The notes: generated from the sequence alone by a model not told the origin. A stretch of DNA of 11,858 nt from Acidaminococcaceae bacterium (GCA_028693975.1 JAQUUF010000024.1:1-11858); one strand, 5' to 3'. Counted from the stretch's first letter, positions 1 to 7,912 are shown. Translations and numbers: made by a program.

Positions 1-2
1 AT

Positions 3-2321
3 TGGACGTTAGTTAAACGTTCACCTATCAAAGATACTACTAATTCGGTTTTGAGTTTTGTTTATCCTGAGGATAGAGAAGCTATAACCGAAAAAATTGC
101 TTTAGCTATTGAGCAAAAAGGTGATATCAACTGCATCGCTCACATTATGTGTGGGGATGATAAGTATCGTACTTTTCAAATTATGGCCAAGGTATTGCCA
201 CAAGCAAACGGCAAATACACTCTTTGTGCCGCTTATGTTTCGGTTGATGCAGAGAAGGAAAGGCTGCAGGAGCTATTACCGGTAATTTTGGGTTCAATTA
301 TGGGAGCTACCAGTAATATGTCTTTTATCAAAGATGAGAAATATCGCTATCTTGGCTGTAGTAAAGAATTTGCCAAATTAGCAGGCTTGAAACATGTCCA
401 GGAAGTATTTGGCAAGACTGATTATGATTTCTTCCCTAAGAAACTAGCAGATAAATATCGCAATGACGATGAGATTATCTTCAAGAGCAAAAAAGCTATA
501 ATTGATATGTTGGAGGATTTGCCTAGTAAGGATGGTTATCCGTGTTTTTCTAATACCTCTAAATATCCTATGTATGATGACAAGGGGCAGATTTTGGGCC
601 TCTATGGAGTGGGAAGGGATATAACAGCGTTAAGGGAGACTTCTAACTGGTTCAATCTAATTAGTGATAATATTGCTTGCGGTGTAGCCACCTTTGCCTG
701 CTCAGATAAGCAGTTAACTATGTTGCATTGCAACAATAGTCTCTGCAAGATATGTGGCTTATCTCAAGAGGAGTGTCATAAGAGTTGCCACAATGATCCC
801 TTCAACATTGCTGTGGCAGAAGATAGAGCGGAGCTTAAGGCACATTTTTATAGACTGTGGCAAGGTGCCGATTCCTCGGAGTGTATTTTCCGTATGGTTG
901 ATGAAAATAAACAGGAAAAGTGGATTAATATGAAGGCCACGGTAGCTCAGCGTCAAGAGAGTATGGTGTTGGTCAATGCTGTTTTCCTTGATGTTACCGC
1001 ACAGCAGAAGATCTTGGAGCAGTTACGCTTGAGTGAAGAGGAATACCGTGTGGCTATGAAGCACACAGGTAATTTGATAGGCCGTTTCTCGGTGGCAGAT
1101 AGAACTCTTAGTATGTCACCTGAGGTGGCAGAGGCTAGGGGTCTGCCACAGGTGATTAGGAATATGCCTCAGGGCATGATTCAGCTAGGCTTAATCCCCA
1201 AGGAAAGCCAACCAACTTATATTGATTTTTATACTAAGATTTTGCGCGGAGACAAAACAGGAAGTACTGTTTTCCAGTATGCTTTTCATGATAAGTTACG
1301 GTGGACAGAAGCCTTTTTCTCCACTATTTTCTCCAATGGCAAGCCCGTATTTGCTATTATTTCCTATGTGGATGTGACAGAACGACTAGAGAAAGAGATG
1401 GTGTACAACAAGTGGAAGCAGTCCATACAGGAGAGAGCGGCATCAGACTATACCTTGTTCCGTTGTAATCTCAGTAGGGATTCTTCTTGTGATATTCGAG
1501 AGGGAGACCTGTTGCCGATGCAGCAGGATCAATCGTTACACAGCTTTAATGAGGTGTCTCAGGACTATGCTACTAAGTATGTTGTTCTAGAAGATAGAGC
1601 TGCTTATTTGGCTTTGTTGGATTCGAATTATCTGCATGCTTGCTATTACCAGGGAGAGCGCCAAAAAGGCTTGGAGTATAGAGAGCTCTTGCCGACAGGA
1701 GGGTTCCGTTGGCTGCATGTAAGTATTGAGTTAGTGGAATATCCCAATTCTAGTGATGTAGAGGCTTATATGCTTTTTGAGAATATAGATGAGGCCAAGC
1801 GAGAAGCTTTGAAGATTAAGGCACAAGCCGAGAATGACCAACTTACGGGCTTGCTTAATCGAGCAACTTTTGCTCTACGTATGAACAATTTGCTGGCACA
1901 AAGGCAAGCAGATAGGTATTGTGCTCTTTTAATTCTAGATTTGGATGATTTCAAACTGCTTAATGATACTTATGGTCACGTGGCAGGTGATGAAGCACTA
2001 ATAGAAGTTGGCCGCAGGTTGCACTCCAGCTTGCGCTTAGGTGATTTGGTAGGGCGTCTGGGGGGAGATGAATTTATCGTCTGCCTCAACAATATGCCTG
2101 ACAAAGAGGCTGTGGCCAGCAAGGCTAAGCGTTTGTGTGATATGTTGCGACAACCTTATGCCAATGATGCTCAGATGTCTGCTAGCATAGGTATTGCAGT
2201 AGCACCGGAAGATGGTAATGATTTTGCTACACTTTATCTTAAAGCCGATGATGCGTTGTATTCATCTAAGCGCTCAGGTAAGAAGAAAGAAGCTTTTTAT
2301 GATGCAGGGCAGGATAAATGA
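3..2321 (+). CDS. Multi-PAS sensor diguanylate cyclase (GGDEF), 5' end outside the window
   Basis: This protein would make cyclic di-GMP from two GTP in the cytoplasm, controlled by its PAS sensors. The frame is open back to base 3 with no stop. The TTG at 51 lies inside a PAS fold (next residues SFVYPEDREAI) and has no good ribosome binding site, so the true start is upstream. Visible domains are a partial PAS (3 to about 270), then PAS-like segments at about 285-640, 645-1015, 1035-1390 and 1410-1800, then GGDEF at about 1820-2310. The cyclase domain has DQLTGLLNR, DLDDFKLLNDTYGH and an intact GGDEF at 2061-2075. An RxxD inhibitory I-site (RLGD, 2034-2045) lies five residues before it, so feedback inhibition by product is expected. 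No EAL domain and no membrane segment are visible, although the missing N-terminus could hold one. Ligands of the PAS domains cannot be told from sequence. Enzyme class is near certain; the physiological role is unknown. Confidence 0.95.
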   Translation, partial: WTLVKRSPIKDTTNSVLSFVYPEDREAITEKIALAIEQKGDINCIAHIMCGDDKYRTFQIMAKVLPQANGKYTLCAAYVSVDAEKERLQELLPVILGSIMGATSNMSFIKDEKYRYLGCSKEFAKLAGLKHVQEVFGKTDYDFFPKKLADKYRNDDEIIFKSKKAIIDMLEDLPSKDGYPCFSNTSKYPMYDDKGQILGLYGVGRDITALRETSNWFNLISDNIACGVATFACSDKQLTMLHCNNSLCKICGLSQEECHKSCHNDPFNIAVAEDRAELKAHFYRLWQGADSSECIFRMVDENKQEKWINMKATVAQRQESMVLVNAVFLDVTAQQKILEQLRLSEEEYRVAMKHTGNLIGRFSVADRTLSMSPEVAEARGLPQVIRNMPQGMIQLGLIPKESQPTYIDFYTKILRGDKTGSTVFQYAFHDKLRWTEAFFSTIFSNGKPVFAIISYVDVTERLEKEMVYNKWKQSIQERAASDYTLFRCNLSRDSSCDIREGDLLPMQQDQSLHSFNEVSQDYATKYVVLEDRAAYLALLDSNYLHACYYQGERQKGLEYRELLPTGGFRWLHVSIELVEYPNSSDVEAYMLFENIDEAKREALKIKAQAENDQLTGLLNRATFALRMNNLLAQRQADRYCALLILDLDDFKLLNDTYGHVAGDEALIEVGRRLHSSLRLGDLVGRLGGDEFIVCLNNMPDKEAVASKAKRLCDMLRQPYANDAQMSASIGIAVAPEDGNDFATLYLKADDALYSSKRSGKKKEAFYDAGQDK

Positions 2322-2347
2322 CGTGTTGGAAGCAATTGTGGTATAAT
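2318..2347 (+). promoter_or_regulatory. Extended -10 promoter for the M19 dipeptidase gene
   Basis: A perfect TATAAT at 2342-2347 is preceded by TG at 2339-2340 (TGGTATAAT), which is the extended -10 form. A -35-like ATGACG at 2318-2323 (four of six matches) lies 18 bases upstream, and its TGA is the stop codon of the diguanylate cyclase gene. Transcription would begin near 2354, about 27 bases before the dipeptidase ATG, leaving room for the ribosome binding site AGAGGTGA at 2367-2374. Confidence 0.7.
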
Positions 2348-2380
2348 AGCAGCAAAAAAGAAAAGCAGAGGTGATTAGGG

Positions 2381-3328
2381 ATGTTTATTTGTGATTGTCA
2401 TAGTGATACCATTACAGAGCTGTACAAGAAGAACGAGGATTTGTATGCTAATAAGCAAATGATTGACGTTGAGAGAATCATTGCTAATGGTGGTGGCTTG
2501 CAATTTTGTGGTTTGTTTGTACCGACACCGGAATTCCGCTACGGTGGTGGCTTGCGTTACTGCTTGAAATTGGTGGATAAATACCTTATCGAAACCAAAA
2601 AGCTCGAGGCTCAAGGACTAGACTTACTCAAGGTATTGAGCAAAGAAGATGTGGATCATGTACTAGAGCATAAGATAGCGACGCTATTGGCTATAGAAGA
2701 AGGCGGTGCTCTAGATGGCAGTTTGGAAGCTTTGCGTATTTATTACGAGTTGGGCGTGCGTTGTATGACTTTGGTCTGGAGTAATCGTAACGATATTGCC
2801 GATGGCGTGAATGAAGAATGCAGCAAAGGCGGTTTGACTGTCTTTGGTCGCCAAGTCGTTCATGAGATGAATAGATTAGGTATGGCGGTAGACGTTTCTC
2901 ATATTTCCACCTATGGGTTCTGGGACGTAATAGCTACTAGTGAGAAACCTATTATTGCCACTCACTCCAATGCTTACAGTCTCTGCGACCATCCTAGAAA
3001 TCTGCGCGATGACCAGCTAAAGGCCTTAAATGAAAACAATGGTTTTGTTGGTATTACCTTTGCCGGACAGTTCTTGGAGAAAGATTGGGCGGATGCTTGT
3101 ATCGAAAGTGTGTATAAGCATTTCAGCTACATGATGGATGTCATGGGTAATGATAACCATTTGGGTTTTGGCAGCGATTTTGATGGTATTAGCCATCCTC
3201 CTTATAATATCCAAGGAGTACAGGATTTCAGACCTCTGCTTGATTATTTGTCTACTAAATTCAGTGATGAGACGATTGCCAAGATTACTCACCAAAATTG
3301 TTTGGATTATTTGAAACGAGTATTATAA
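2381..3328 (+). CDS. Membrane dipeptidase-family (peptidase M19) zinc dipeptidase
   Basis: This is a 315-residue member of the renal/membrane dipeptidase family, binuclear zinc enzymes that hydrolyse dipeptides, in some members including those with a C-terminal D-residue. The expected metal and catalytic residues are all present. H7 and D9 lie in DCHSDT, and E107 in IEEGG is the likely bridging glutamate. H174 lies in DVSH, H195 in ATHSNA, R206 in HPRN and D266 in GFGSDFDG. The spacings H174-H195 (21) and H195-R206 (11) match those known for human renal dipeptidase. There is no signal peptide or membrane anchor, so it should be cytosolic, as in many bacterial members, which are shorter than the animal enzyme. 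The ATG is preceded by AGAGGTGA at 2367-2374 with six bases of spacing. It has its own promoter and a hairpin right after the stop, so it is probably a single-gene unit. Substrate is not predictable; a role in dipeptide nutrition or cell-wall peptide recycling is inference. Confidence 0.95.
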   Translation: MFICDCHSDTITELYKKNEDLYANKQMIDVERIIANGGGLQFCGLFVPTPEFRYGGGLRYCLKLVDKYLIETKKLEAQGLDLLKVLSKEDVDHVLEHKIATLLAIEEGGALDGSLEALRIYYELGVRCMTLVWSNRNDIADGVNEECSKGGLTVFGRQVVHEMNRLGMAVDVSHISTYGFWDVIATSEKPIIATHSNAYSLCDHPRNLRDDQLKALNENNGFVGITFAGQFLEKDWADACIESVYKHFSYMMDVMGNDNHLGFGSDFDGISHPPYNIQGVQDFRPLLDYLSTKFSDETIAKITHQNCLDYLKRVL

Positions 3329-3334
3329 GCAAAA

Positions 3335-3380
3335 TTGTGCAAAGAGACACGCGGCTGTGGTTGCGTGTCTCTTTGCACAA
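3335..3380 (+). terminator. Perfect 18-bp hairpin after the dipeptidase gene, terminator-like
   Basis: Arms at 3335-3352 and 3363-3380 are exact reverse complements of 18 bases around a 10-base loop. The structure starts six bases after the dipeptidase stop, the usual place for an intrinsic terminator. It lacks the expected T-run on the right side (the next bases are AATGATT). On the left there is an AAAA run that would read as TTTT on the minus strand. Termination on the plus strand is plausible but not certain. Confidence 0.6.
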
Positions 3381-3452
3381 AATGATTGATGTTACTGAGA
3401 GAATGGCATAAATATACAAAACAAGAAAAAACTAACCAATATATAGCAAAAA

Positions 3453-3472
3453 TAGTAATACTAAAGTATAAT
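3453..3472 (+). promoter_or_regulatory. Candidate promoter of the hybrid kinase gene with a small palindrome
   Basis: A perfect TATAAT lies at 3467-3472, 54 bases before the ATG at 3527. At the expected distance upstream there is only a weak -35 (TAGCAA, 3444-3449, three of six). Just upstream of the -10, TAGTAATACTA (3453-3463) is a 5-1-5 palindrome that could bind a regulator or could be chance in AT-rich DNA. Confidence 0.45.
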
Positions 3473-3513
3473 AATAGGAAGTGTACGTATAAAAGGAAAT
3501 CGAGCATACATTT

Positions 3514-3519
3514 AGGGGG
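3514..3519 (+). promoter_or_regulatory. Ribosome binding site that sets the hybrid kinase start at 3527
   Basis: AGGGGG lies seven bases before ATG 3527. The open frame extends upstream to a TTG at 3386, but that codon has no ribosome binding site. The intervening 47 codons encode a lysine-rich stretch with no domain character and include the candidate promoter. The start at 3527 is therefore preferred. Confidence 0.8.
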
Positions 3520-3526
3520 CAGTCAA

Positions 3527-6500
3527 ATGGAGGCCAAGAACCATACGGAAGACAATTTTAGACAGGAGCAGCTAGACAATATAATTAATGCTTTACCTGG
3601 CGGGGTTGCACTTTATCGCTTGGTTAATGGGGATTTGGAGTTGATGTATCAGTCTCAAGGGGTAGGGGCCCTGAGTGGACGTACACCAGAAGAGTATAAT
3701 CAGTTAGTGAGTTCTTCAGCGTGGACTTCTATGCATAGTGATGATGTTGAAAAAGTGAAAAAGGCTATCATTCAAGCAGCCGACGGAGATGGAATTGTGT
3801 CTTTGGATTATAGAGTGCCACATAAGAACGGCAGCTATGTCTGGATTAATGGTAGCTTCAGAAGAGCAGGTATGGATAATGGCTATCCAGTGGTACATGC
3901 TGTGTTTACGCATATGTCCCAAATGCAGGAGCTCTATCGTGAGCTTACAGCCAAATCCGGTGAATTAGTTATTGTCAGTGATAATAAAACCCATGAATTG
4001 CTCTATTTGAATGATGCAGCACTGCAAGCTAGTAAGATAAAAAATAATAACTATGTTGGTAAGAAATGTTATGAGTTTTTGCTGGGAGAGCATGAGCCTT
4101 GTGCTAATTGCCGCGCCGGTAAAGCGCCGGGAACAGAACTGCCCACACAAGAAATGTATATTCCGCAGTTAGGTCGTTATTATCTGTCGCAGGGACGAGT
4201 AGTGAATTGGGCTGGACATGAGGCCAATATTGCCTATTTGAAAGATGTAACTGCCAATAAAAAAGACCAACAACAAATTGCGGAAATTCTACAAAACACT
4301 GCCTGTGGTGTGATGCTTATTAGTTCTAGTTGGAAGGATGGCAAACAAGAAATAGCCTATATGAGTGAGGGCGTTTGTGAGCTGTTTGAGAGACCTAGTG
4401 CAGAAGTGTTGGCGGGATTACAAAGTGATTTTACTTATTGTATCTATCAAGACGATATAGAAAAGTTGTGGCAAATTTCTCGTAAAGCCCAATATGAAAC
4501 GGGGCATGCTGAAGGCAACTTGCGTATCATGTTGCCTCAGGGGCGCATCAAATGGGTGCACCTTGATTTTAAAATAGTGAAACACGAGAATGTTTCTCCT
4601 GCTATTTATGTTACGCTCACTGATGTGAATAAACAGATGTGCCAAGAGCAGGAACTGCGTGACTTGATTAGTAATGTGCCGGGCGGTATGTGTCTGTATC
4701 GTTGGGATGGCACTAAACTGCACCCGTTGGTCGTTAGTGAGCAATTCTCCCAGTTCTTGGGAGAGGATGCTTATGCCAGAATGACGAGAGTGGAAGGATT
4801 GGATTATGTCAACGTACATCCGAACGACAGAGAAATGCTCAAGCAAACAATTTTGAGGGCTGTTAATAGTGCTAGTGATAGTTCTTCTATTGTGTGTACT
4901 TATAGAGCGTTTAATGCCAGGACACGTGATTATCGATGGCTGCGCGTCCAATCCAATGTAGTAGAGCAAGGTGACAAGACCAAATTAGTCTATGCCAGCT
5001 ACACCGATGTGACGGAGGAGAGCATAGCTACACAGAAGATGAGGCGGCGGGAGAGGGCTTTGGATACTGCGGCTCAGGCTGCAGGCTTGTGGTGCTGGCA
5101 GTATAGCCCAGAAAAAAAACAAGCTTGTTTCGGACCAAGAGCACGAATGGATTTTGCTCTGCCGGAGGTGTTGGAGAATTATCCTCAGGCCTGGTTAGAA
5201 ATGGGTTATATAGCGGAAGAATATGTTGAGGTCTATCGTAATGCTGTAGAACAAATTGATAGAGGGGCGGCACAGGTTTCTTTTGAGGCCCAAGAATATT
5301 TCAGCGATAATACGCGGCATTGGGCTGAATTTATTTTTACCCGCTTGCCTCAGACCAAAGATGTACCGGTAATGGTGGTGTGTACAGCTCATCTGATAGA
5401 TATCAAAAAATCCTTGATAGATAGGTATGAAGTAGCGCGGCAGAAGATTGCCTTTGGGGAAAAGAATGTCTTACTTTATGCTATTTTTGACTTAGCTAGT
5501 GGCTCAACGCAAGAATATGAAATAAGTAATACCTGTCAGTCCCTCAAACATATCTACCCGACGCTAGAGCAAGCAATTGGGCATGCGGTGAAGAGCGTGG
5601 TAGGAGCGGCGGACAAGAAGAAGCTCTTGGCTTTGAATAATAAAGATTTTTTACTGGAGCAGTATAGACAGGGTAATACAACTTTTTCGTTAGAGTATCG
5701 TAGGGTAATGCCCAGTGGGCGTATCCTCTGGGTGCATAATTTTTTGCAGATAATTTTGGAGCCTAATAGTGGTGCCTTACTCTTGTTTGAATATTGTGAT
5801 GATATTCATGGACAGAAGATGAGTGCAGAGGTACTGGATGCAGCTATTGTCTATGATTATGACCGTATCGGTTGCGTGGATTTTAGGTTGGATGTAATGA
5901 CCTTCTTTGGTGGCGCAGGTTCGGCCGAAGCGGAAGAGACTGTATCTTATGAAGAATACCGTCAAAATTATGCTAGGGAGAGAGTGGAGGAGAGTTCTCG
6001 CCAGAATTACCTAGATGATTCTGATATGGATAGGATAATTGGGCAGGTGGCAGAAGATGGCCTCTACACCTTCTCTGTTAAGGTGACTTCTAGAGAAGGT
6101 ACTGCAGGAGTGATTCGTTATCGCTTCGTACCCTATGATGTAGATAACAAAATCTATATCTTTTTCCGTACTGATGTGACTGAGTTGCTGCAGAACGAAG
6201 AAGCCAAGAATGCCAAAATGAAAGAGGCCTTGGATATTGCCCAACAGGCGAATAATGCCAAATCAGAATTTTTATCTTCTATGAGTCACGATATGCGTAC
6301 CCCGATGAATGCTATTGTGGGTATGTGCGAATTGGCTCTGGCTGATGAGAGCGACACGGCACAGATTCATGAGAGCTTGCATGCTATCCAGCTATCTTCC
6401 AGTATGCTTTTGTCGCTTATTAATAACATCATAGACATGAGCAGAATTGAAAGTGGCAAGCTCAAGCTCAATAACGAGGTATTCTCTATTACAGAAGAAT

Positions 6501-7780
6501 TGGATAAGAGTGAGGCTTCCTATCAAGTCTTGGCGGAGGCTAAAAAGCAAAAGTTCGTGTTGCGTCGTAATATCCTGCATGATAAATGTTGTGGAGATAT
6601 CGCCAGAATTCACAGTGCTATAGATAATATTGTTAATAATGCCATTAAATATACGCCCGAGGGTGGTAAGATATCTTACTATATAACGGAGATTGAATCT
6701 CCTAAGGCGGGTATTGGTAGCTATAGGTTTGAAATATCCGACAATGGTATCGGCATGGACGAGGAGACGCAGGAGCATTTGTTTGAAGCTTTTTATCGCT
6801 CCAATAATAAGGTGGCACTTAGGGTTGAAGGAACCGGGCTGGGGCTGGCTATTACCAAAGCTATTGTAGACTTAAAAGGTGGCACGATTAGCCTTAAAAG
6901 CAGCAAGGGAGAAGGGTCTACTTTTGTGGTGGAGCTGCCTATACCATTGGCTGATAAGGATGCAACCCTAGCAGACCAAGTGCTGCTTACTTCTCCAAGT
7001 CAGTCACATGATTTGTCTAAGGTTAGTATTCTGCTCTGCGAGGATAATGTTATTAATCAAAAGGTAGCAATTAGGATATTGGAGAAAGCCGGAGCCAAGG
7101 TAACGCTGGCTAGTGATGGCTTGGCTGGAGTAGAACTTTTTGAGAATTACCCTGCTAATACTTTTAATCTTATCTTGATGGATGTACGTATGCCTGTTAT
7201 GGATGGTTATGCTGCGACTCGTGCTATTCGTTCTAGCAAACATCCTCAAGCTAAGACGATTCCGATAATTGCCATGACGGCTAATGCTTTTGCCGAAGAT
7301 AGACTAAAGAGTCGGGAGGCAGGGATGAATGACCATTTGGCCAAACCAATTGTACCGACGCTCTTGTATGATACTATTTTGCATTATACAGCTGACAAGT
7401 CCCCCAAGGTAAGAAAAAAGGTGCTCTTTGTGGACGATGTAGAGCTCAATATTACTATCTTGACCCTATCTTTGCATGATGAGTACGAAATCTTTGTAGC
7501 GCGCAGTGGCGAAGAAGCTCTCAAAGCCCTAGCGGAGCGTCCTGATATAGCCGCTATTATTACTGATATTGTTATGCCGGGTATGGGAGGTATTGGCTTG
7601 ATTAAGGCTATACGTGCCAACCACGACTATGATAAGCTTCCGATTATTGCCAATACGCAGCATGGTGATGCCAAGCAAGAAGAAGAGCTACGAGAACTCG
7701 GAGCGAATGAATTCTTGTATAAACCGACGGTACCATATCTGGTGCAGCAGAAACTAAAGGCGGCTTTGGAAAAAGCATAA
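3527..7780 (+). CDS. Soluble multi-PAS hybrid histidine kinase with two receiver domains
   Basis: This 1417-residue protein should autophosphorylate on a histidine and pass phosphate to its own receivers. Residues are counted from ATG 3527. Seven PAS-like segments lie at about 10-132, 145-240, 246-366, 376-492, 511-622, 634-757 and 770-884. HisKA follows at about 905-975, with SHDMRTPMNAI and phospho-acceptor H921. The HATPase domain (about 1020-1140) has the N-box NNAIKYTPEGG, the G1 box SDNGIGMD and the G2 box EGTGLGLAI. Receiver 1 is at 1165-1285 with acceptor D1219, AMTANA and LAKP. Receiver 2 is at 1297-1417 with acceptor D1347, VDDVE and LYKP. All key residues look intact. No transmembrane segment, HPt domain or DNA-binding output is present, so it is predicted cytoplasmic with an unlinked phosphorelay partner. 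PAS 2 carries C181, C192 and C195, a possible metal or redox site. It is monocistronic by its flanking hairpins. The signal is unknown. Confidence 0.95.
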   Translation: MEAKNHTEDNFRQEQLDNIINALPGGVALYRLVNGDLELMYQSQGVGALSGRTPEEYNQLVSSSAWTSMHSDDVEKVKKAIIQAADGDGIVSLDYRVPHKNGSYVWINGSFRRAGMDNGYPVVHAVFTHMSQMQELYRELTAKSGELVIVSDNKTHELLYLNDAALQASKIKNNNYVGKKCYEFLLGEHEPCANCRAGKAPGTELPTQEMYIPQLGRYYLSQGRVVNWAGHEANIAYLKDVTANKKDQQQIAEILQNTACGVMLISSSWKDGKQEIAYMSEGVCELFERPSAEVLAGLQSDFTYCIYQDDIEKLWQISRKAQYETGHAEGNLRIMLPQGRIKWVHLDFKIVKHENVSPAIYVTLTDVNKQMCQEQELRDLISNVPGGMCLYRWDGTKLHPLVVSEQFSQFLGEDAYARMTRVEGLDYVNVHPNDREMLKQTILRAVNSASDSSSIVCTYRAFNARTRDYRWLRVQSNVVEQGDKTKLVYASYTDVTEESIATQKMRRRERALDTAAQAAGLWCWQYSPEKKQACFGPRARMDFALPEVLENYPQAWLEMGYIAEEYVEVYRNAVEQIDRGAAQVSFEAQEYFSDNTRHWAEFIFTRLPQTKDVPVMVVCTAHLIDIKKSLIDRYEVARQKIAFGEKNVLLYAIFDLASGSTQEYEISNTCQSLKHIYPTLEQAIGHAVKSVVGAADKKKLLALNNKDFLLEQYRQGNTTFSLEYRRVMPSGRILWVHNFLQIILEPNSGALLLFEYCDDIHGQKMSAEVLDAAIVYDYDRIGCVDFRLDVMTFFGGAGSAEAEETVSYEEYRQNYARERVEESSRQNYLDDSDMDRIIGQVAEDGLYTFSVKVTSREGTAGVIRYRFVPYDVDNKIYIFFRTDVTELLQNEEAKNAKMKEALDIAQQANNAKSEFLSSMSHDMRTPMNAIVGMCELALADESDTAQIHESLHAIQLSSSMLLSLINNIIDMSRIESGKLKLNNEVFSITEELDKSEASYQVLAEAKKQKFVLRRNILHDKCCGDIARIHSAIDNIVNNAIKYTPEGGKISYYITEIESPKAGIGSYRFEISDNGIGMDEETQEHLFEAFYRSNNKVALRVEGTGLGLAITKAIVDLKGGTISLKSSKGEGSTFVVELPIPLADKDATLADQVLLTSPSQSHDLSKVSILLCEDNVINQKVAIRILEKAGAKVTLASDGLAGVELFENYPANTFNLILMDVRMPVMDGYAATRAIRSSKHPQAKTIPIIAMTANAFAEDRLKSREAGMNDHLAKPIVPTLLYDTILHYTADKSPKVRKKVLFVDDVELNITILTLSLHDEYEIFVARSGEEALKALAERPDIAAIITDIVMPGMGGIGLIKAIRANHDYDKLPIIANTQHGDAKQEEELRELGANEFLYKPTVPYLVQQKLKAALEKA

Positions 7781-7785
7781 ACCAT

Positions 7786-7825
7786 AATTAACCCTCCAAC
7801 AGACCAAGCTGTTGGAGGGTTAATT
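7786..7825 (+). terminator. Perfect 16-bp hairpin after the hybrid kinase gene, terminator-like
   Basis: Arms at 7786-7801 and 7810-7825 are exact 16-base reverse complements with an 8-base loop. The structure begins five bases after the kinase stop. The stem has a GC-rich core (CCCTCC/GGAGGG) and TTAATT at its base instead of a free T-run, so the structure is symmetric and may act on either strand. Confidence 0.65.
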
Positions 7826-7897
7826 GCTATCAGTGGACAGAGGAGGATAGTCATAAGTAGTTATTTCCTAAAAGGACTATGTTAAATCAAGAAAGCG

Positions 7898-7912
7898 TAG
7901 TATAATATACTA
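7898..7912 (+). promoter_or_regulatory. 7-1-7 palindrome overlapping the -10 box of the TonB receptor gene
   Basis: TAGTATAATATACTA is a perfect inverted repeat of seven bases around one central A. It contains TATAAT at 7901-7906, which would be the -10 box for the gene starting at 7943. No convincing -35 is visible, so an activator or only weak basal transcription is possible. The 7-1-7 geometry is that of Fur/PerR-family operators, although the bases differ from their consensus. Binding here would block RNA polymerase. The regulator is inferred, not identified. Confidence 0.55.

Noticed and set aside
51..56. TTG at 51 as the start of the diguanylate cyclase
   Set aside because: The same frame is open to base 3, the codon lies inside a PAS fold, and there is no ribosome binding site. 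The gene is simply cut by the window edge.
3386..3526. 47-codon N-terminal extension of the hybrid kinase from TTG 3386
   Set aside because: No ribosome binding site, a lysine-rich stretch without domain character, and it overlaps the candidate promoter. AGGGGG before ATG 3527 is a much better start.
4418..4969. Minus-strand open frame of 183 codons inside the kinase gene
   Set aside because: It is antisense to PAS domains that are clearly coding, has no recognisable domain and no ribosome binding site, and fits a shadow frame.
6392..6778. Minus-strand open frame of 128 codons opposite the HisKA/HATPase region
   Set aside because: The sense strand encodes conserved kinase motifs; the antisense protein resembles nothing I know.
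7879..7905. Possible 8-codon leader peptide (ATG TTA AAT CAA, ending TAA) before the TonB receptor
   Set aside because: It lies upstream of and across the -10 box, so it would not be on the receptor transcript, and the spacing to AAAGG is too short.
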